NCBI GenBank assembly: GCA_030683195.1 | Contig: JAUXQA010000218.1 | Location: forward strand, 1-17,605 | Reading direction: 5' to 3' | Length of the DNA stretch: 17,605 nucleotides | Source of the DNA: Rhodoferax sp. | Lineage (GTDB): Bacteria; Pseudomonadota; Gammaproteobacteria; Burkholderiales; Burkholderiaceae_C | In this document: piece after piece, positions 15,176-17,605 of the stretch | Numbering within the stretch: the first letter of the stretch is position 1 | Layout of the letters: each line of letters opens with the position of its first letter | Notes under the pieces: model-generated | Database searches by the model: none | What the model saw: the letters and a program-made list of their open reading frames with translations, nothing else | Told to the model about the DNA's origin: nothing | Made by a program: the position numbers and the translations under genes

Positions 15176-16438
15176 ATGGCTATCGTAGAAGTAAAAGTCC
15201 CACAGTTGTCTGAATCAGTGGCTGAAGCCACCATGGTGACTTGGAAAAAGCGGGTGGGTGAGTCGGTTACGGCTGATGAAATTCTTATTGAAATCGAAAC
15301 AGACAAAGTCATACTGGAAGTGCCGGCACCAGCGTCAGGTGTGCTGGTTCAATTGGTTCGCAACGACGGTGAAACCGTAGCGACTGAAGAGGTTATCGCT
15401 CGAATCGATACGGATGGAACGGCGGGCATCAGCCCATTGGAGGTGACAGCCGCGCCGGTCACAACCCCAACCCCCACCACGTCTGCTCCTGTTGCACTGT
15501 CAGGCGGTGGAAAGGGTGACGTCGCCATGCCGGCGGCTGCCAAATTGTTAGCTGACAATAATCTGGCTGTGAGTGCAGTGGCCGGTACCGGTAAAGATGG
15601 CCGGGTAACCAAAGGTGATGTTTTGGGTGCCCTTGCTTCGGCTTCAGTACCAAAGGCTGTGGTGGCGCCAATGGCCCCGGCGAAGGCCGCAACTACCTTG
15701 CTGCCGCAGGTGGCTTCTGCCGCTCCGTCTTTGGGTGATCGCCCTGAGCAACGCGTGCCGATGAGTCGATTGCGTGCCCGCGTGGCTGAGCGGTTGCTTC
15801 AGTCCCAGTCGACCAATGCTATTTTGACTACCTTCAATGAAGTCAATATGGCGCCTGTGATGGACATGCGCAAGAAGTTCCAGGATGCCTTCACCAAAGA
15901 GCACGGCGTGAAAATTGGCTTCATGAGCTTCTTCGTCAAGGCTGCCGTGCATGCCTTGAAGAAATTCCCGGTGCTGAACGCCTCGGTGGATGGCAATGAT
16001 ATTGTGTATCACGGGTTTTTTGATATCGGTATCGCCGTGGGTTCCCCTCGGGGCCTGGTGGTACCCATCCTGCGAAATGCCGATCAGATGAGTTTTGCAG
16101 ATATTGAAAAGAAAATTGCAGAGTTCGGTCAAAAGGCCAAGGATGGCAAGCTCAGCATGGAAGAAATGACTGGCGGCACATTCTCTATCAGCAATGGCGG
16201 CACGTTTGGCTCGATGTTGTCCACCCCCATCATCAACCCGCCTCAGTCGGCTATTTTGGGTGTTCACGCGACCAAAGACCGTGCGATGGTGGTGAACGGA
16301 CAGGTGGTGGTTCAGCCGATCAATTACCTGGCCATGAGTTATGACCACCGGATCATTGATGGCCGCGAAGCTGTGCTGGGTCTTGTGGCCATGAAAGAGG
16401 CTCTGGAAGATCCATCCCGTCTGTTGTTCGACATTTAA
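15176..16438 (+). CDS. sucB: Dihydrolipoyllysine succinyltransferase, E2 of 2-oxoglutarate dehydrogenase
   Basis: A 420-residue E2 core protein that takes the succinyl group from SucA and passes it to CoA. The lipoyl domain spans about 1-76 with the lipoylated Lys44 in IETDKVILEV. A Pro/Ala/Thr-rich flexible linker (about 85-110) follows. The E1/E3-binding domain is about 113-152 (MPAAAKLLADNNL to GRVTKGDVLGAL). A second Ala/Pro linker follows, and the catalytic domain covers about 190-420, with His391 and Asp395 in the end motif YDHRIIDGRE. A single lipoyl domain is normal for SucB. ATG 15176 gives the exact family start MAIVEVKVPQLSES, though only a poor Shine-Dalgarno (GAAAGAA) is seen. 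It lies 81 bases after sucA and is followed by a strong terminator-like hairpin before lpdA. Confidence 0.97.
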   Translation: MAIVEVKVPQLSESVAEATMVTWKKRVGESVTADEILIEIETDKVILEVPAPASGVLVQLVRNDGETVATEEVIARIDTDGTAGISPLEVTAAPVTTPTPTTSAPVALSGGGKGDVAMPAAAKLLADNNLAVSAVAGTGKDGRVTKGDVLGALASASVPKAVVAPMAPAKAATTLLPQVASAAPSLGDRPEQRVPMSRLRARVAERLLQSQSTNAILTTFNEVNMAPVMDMRKKFQDAFTKEHGVKIGFMSFFVKAAVHALKKFPVLNASVDGNDIVYHGFFDIGIAVGSPRGLVVPILRNADQMSFADIEKKIAEFGQKAKDGKLSMEEMTGGTFSISNGGTFGSMLSTPIINPPQSAILGVHATKDRAMVVNGQVVVQPINYLAMSYDHRIIDGREAVLGLVAMKEALEDPSRLLFDI

Positions 16439-16448
16439 GCGCTTTTGT

Positions 16449-16503
16449 GTTGAACCCACCCAATTGGCCGGACTGTAGATCCCGCCCAGGGGTGGGTTTT
16501 TTT
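16449..16503 (+). terminator. Intrinsic terminator (or attenuator) between sucB and lpdA
   Basis: AACCCACCC (16453-16461) pairs perfectly with GGGTGGGTT (16490-16498), followed by an unbroken T-run at 16497-16503. The loop of 28 bases is long and partly GC-rich. The flanks also match: GTTG before the left arm and CAAC after the T-run (16504-16507). It has the full form of a Rho-independent terminator yet stands only 23 bases before lpdA, so it should cut E3 expression from the sucAB message unless bypassed. Confidence 0.7.
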
Positions 16504-16525
16504 CAACCCGATTTTTGGAATATTT

Positions 16526-17605
16526 ATGAGTAAACAATTCGACGTGATCGTCATTGGTGGTGGTCCAGGTGGTTACATAGCTGCCATCCGTGCTGCGCAG
16601 TTGGGTTTCAACGTGGCCTGTATTGACGAGTGGAAGAACGCCAAGGGTGGTCCGGCTTTGGGCGGCACCTGTACCAATGTGGGTTGCATACCCAGCAAGG
16701 CGCTGTTGCAGTCCTCCGAGCACTTCGACCACGCAAACCATCACTTTGCCGATCACGGAATTTCGGTGTCTGGCCTGACTCTGGATGTGGCCAAGATGGT
16801 GGGGCGTAAGGACACCGTGGTGAAGCAAAACAACGACGGTATCCAGTACCTGTTCAAGAAGAACAAGGTCAGTTCTTTCCATGGCCGCGGCTCCTTTGTC
16901 AAAGCTGTTGAAGGCGGCTATGAGGTCAATGTGGCGGGTTCAACTGTGGAGACCTTGATTGGCAAGCAAGTCATCGTGGCCACTGGCTCCAACGCACGCG
17001 CCTTGCCAGGTACGCCGTTTGACGAGGAAACTGTTCTGTCCAATGACGGCGCTTTGCGGATAGGGGCGGTCCCCAAGAAGCTGGCTTTGATTGGCTCCGG
17101 TGTCATTGGCCTGGAGATGGGGTCGGTCTGGCGCCGTCTGGGTTCCGATGTGACCATCCTGGAAGGCCTGCCGACCTTTCTTGGCGCGGTCGATGAACAA
17201 ATCGCCAAGGAAGCACACAAGGCTTTTGTCAAACAAGGCTTGAAAATAGAACTCGGTGTCAAAGTGGGTGAGATCAAGACCACCAAGAAGGGTGTGAGCG
17301 TGGCCTGGACCAACGCCAAGGGAGAGGCCCAGACGCTTGATGCTGACAAATTGATTGTCTCAATTGGTCGTGTGCCCAACACCATCGGCCTGAATGCCGA
17401 GACTGTCGGCCTTGCCCTGGATGATCGTGGCGCGATTGTGGTGGACGGTGATTGTCGTACAAATCTCCCTGGCGTGTGGGCAGTCGGTGATGTGGTGCGT
17501 GGACCCATGCTGGCACACAAGGCAGAAGAAGAGGGTGTCGCCGTGGCTGTGCGTATCGCCGGTCAGCATGGTCATGTCAATTTCAACACCATTCCTTGGG
17601 TCATT
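16526..17605 (+). CDS. lpdA: Dihydrolipoyl dehydrogenase (E3), 3' end outside the window
   Basis: The first 360 codons of a flavoprotein that reoxidises the lipoyl arm of SucB and reduces NAD; the family is about 475 residues. Seen are the FAD motif GGGPGGY (11-17), the redox cysteines Cys49 and Cys54 in GGTCTNVGCIPSK, the NAD motif GSGVIGLEMGS (about 190-200) and the second FAD motif WAVGDV (about 318-323). The active-site His-Glu pair near the C-terminus lies beyond the edge. ATG 16526 gives the standard N-terminus MSKQFDVIVIGGG; GGA nine bases upstream is a modest ribosome site. As the third gene after sucA and sucB it serves this complex, and E3 may also be shared with other 2-oxo acid complexes. 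The frame is open to the last base. Confidence 0.95.
   Translation, partial: MSKQFDVIVIGGGPGGYIAAIRAAQLGFNVACIDEWKNAKGGPALGGTCTNVGCIPSKALLQSSEHFDHANHHFADHGISVSGLTLDVAKMVGRKDTVVKQNNDGIQYLFKKNKVSSFHGRGSFVKAVEGGYEVNVAGSTVETLIGKQVIVATGSNARALPGTPFDEETVLSNDGALRIGAVPKKLALIGSGVIGLEMGSVWRRLGSDVTILEGLPTFLGAVDEQIAKEAHKAFVKQGLKIELGVKVGEIKTTKKGVSVAWTNAKGEAQTLDADKLIVSIGRVPNTIGLNAETVGLALDDRGAIVVDGDCRTNLPGVWAVGDVVRGPMLAHKAEEEGVAVAVRIAGQHGHVNFNTIPWVI

Noticed and set aside
15644..16882. Minus-strand open frame of 412 codons across the sucB-lpdA junction
   Set aside because: It is antisense to two certain genes and crosses the terminator; no motif is seen.
1..17605. Mobile element, CRISPR array, tRNA or rRNA
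   Set aside because: I read both strands for transposase genes, regularly spaced repeats and RNA gene signatures and saw none; the genes are core metabolic and envelope functions.

Overview
The window reads as chromosomal DNA of a betaproteobacterium, most likely of the Comamonadaceae (Rhodoferax/Polaromonas-like). The basis is GC-rich coding sequence, a PurL of the long single-chain proteobacterial type, a sucA-sucB-lpdA cluster, and a sucA leader that resembles the sucA RNA motif described from Burkholderiales. The genus is inference from gene content; no rRNA or other marker is present. I saw no IS element, CRISPR array, prophage gene, tRNA or rRNA. No gap between genes is longer than about 185 bases.

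Layout. (1) 1-611: the 3' end of purL (glutaminase domain), then two hairpins. (2) 781-2514: an SbmA/YddA-type ABC exporter half-molecule, with permease and ATPase in one chain. (3) 2535-3857, minus strand: an unrecognised membrane protein with a conserved-looking Cys/His cluster, and a secreted NlpC/P60 peptidase with a probable terminator. (4) 3957-6797, plus strand: an acuI/yhdH-type acrylyl-CoA reductase, a secreted PQQ-dependent aldose dehydrogenase and an isochorismatase-like hydrolase. (5) 6813-10004, minus strand: a tightly packed three-gene ABC efflux operon (adaptor, FtsX-type permease, ATPase; MacAB/DevBCA-like). (6) 10149-12041: prpE, propionyl-CoA synthetase. (7) 12100-17605: the 2-oxoglutarate dehydrogenase cluster, with a structured leader, sucA (E1), sucB (E2) and the first 360 codons of lpdA (E3).

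How the genes fit together. sucA, sucB and lpdA encode the whole oxoglutarate dehydrogenase complex that makes succinyl-CoA. prpE just upstream makes propionyl-CoA, which also feeds the succinyl-CoA pool through methylcitrate or methylmalonyl routes. AcuI-family enzymes reduce acrylyl-CoA to propionyl-CoA, so acuI and prpE may belong to one C3 metabolism, although the divergent efflux operon separates them. The other genes are ordinary envelope or housekeeping functions.

The most interesting signals are non-coding. The sucA leader has a hairpin ending exactly at the Shine-Dalgarno and a possible pseudoknot. A hairpin lies between sucA and sucB, and a strong intrinsic terminator between sucB and lpdA. 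A palindrome sits in front of acuI, and an AT-rich repeat-like segment surrounds the start codon of the PQQ dehydrogenase.
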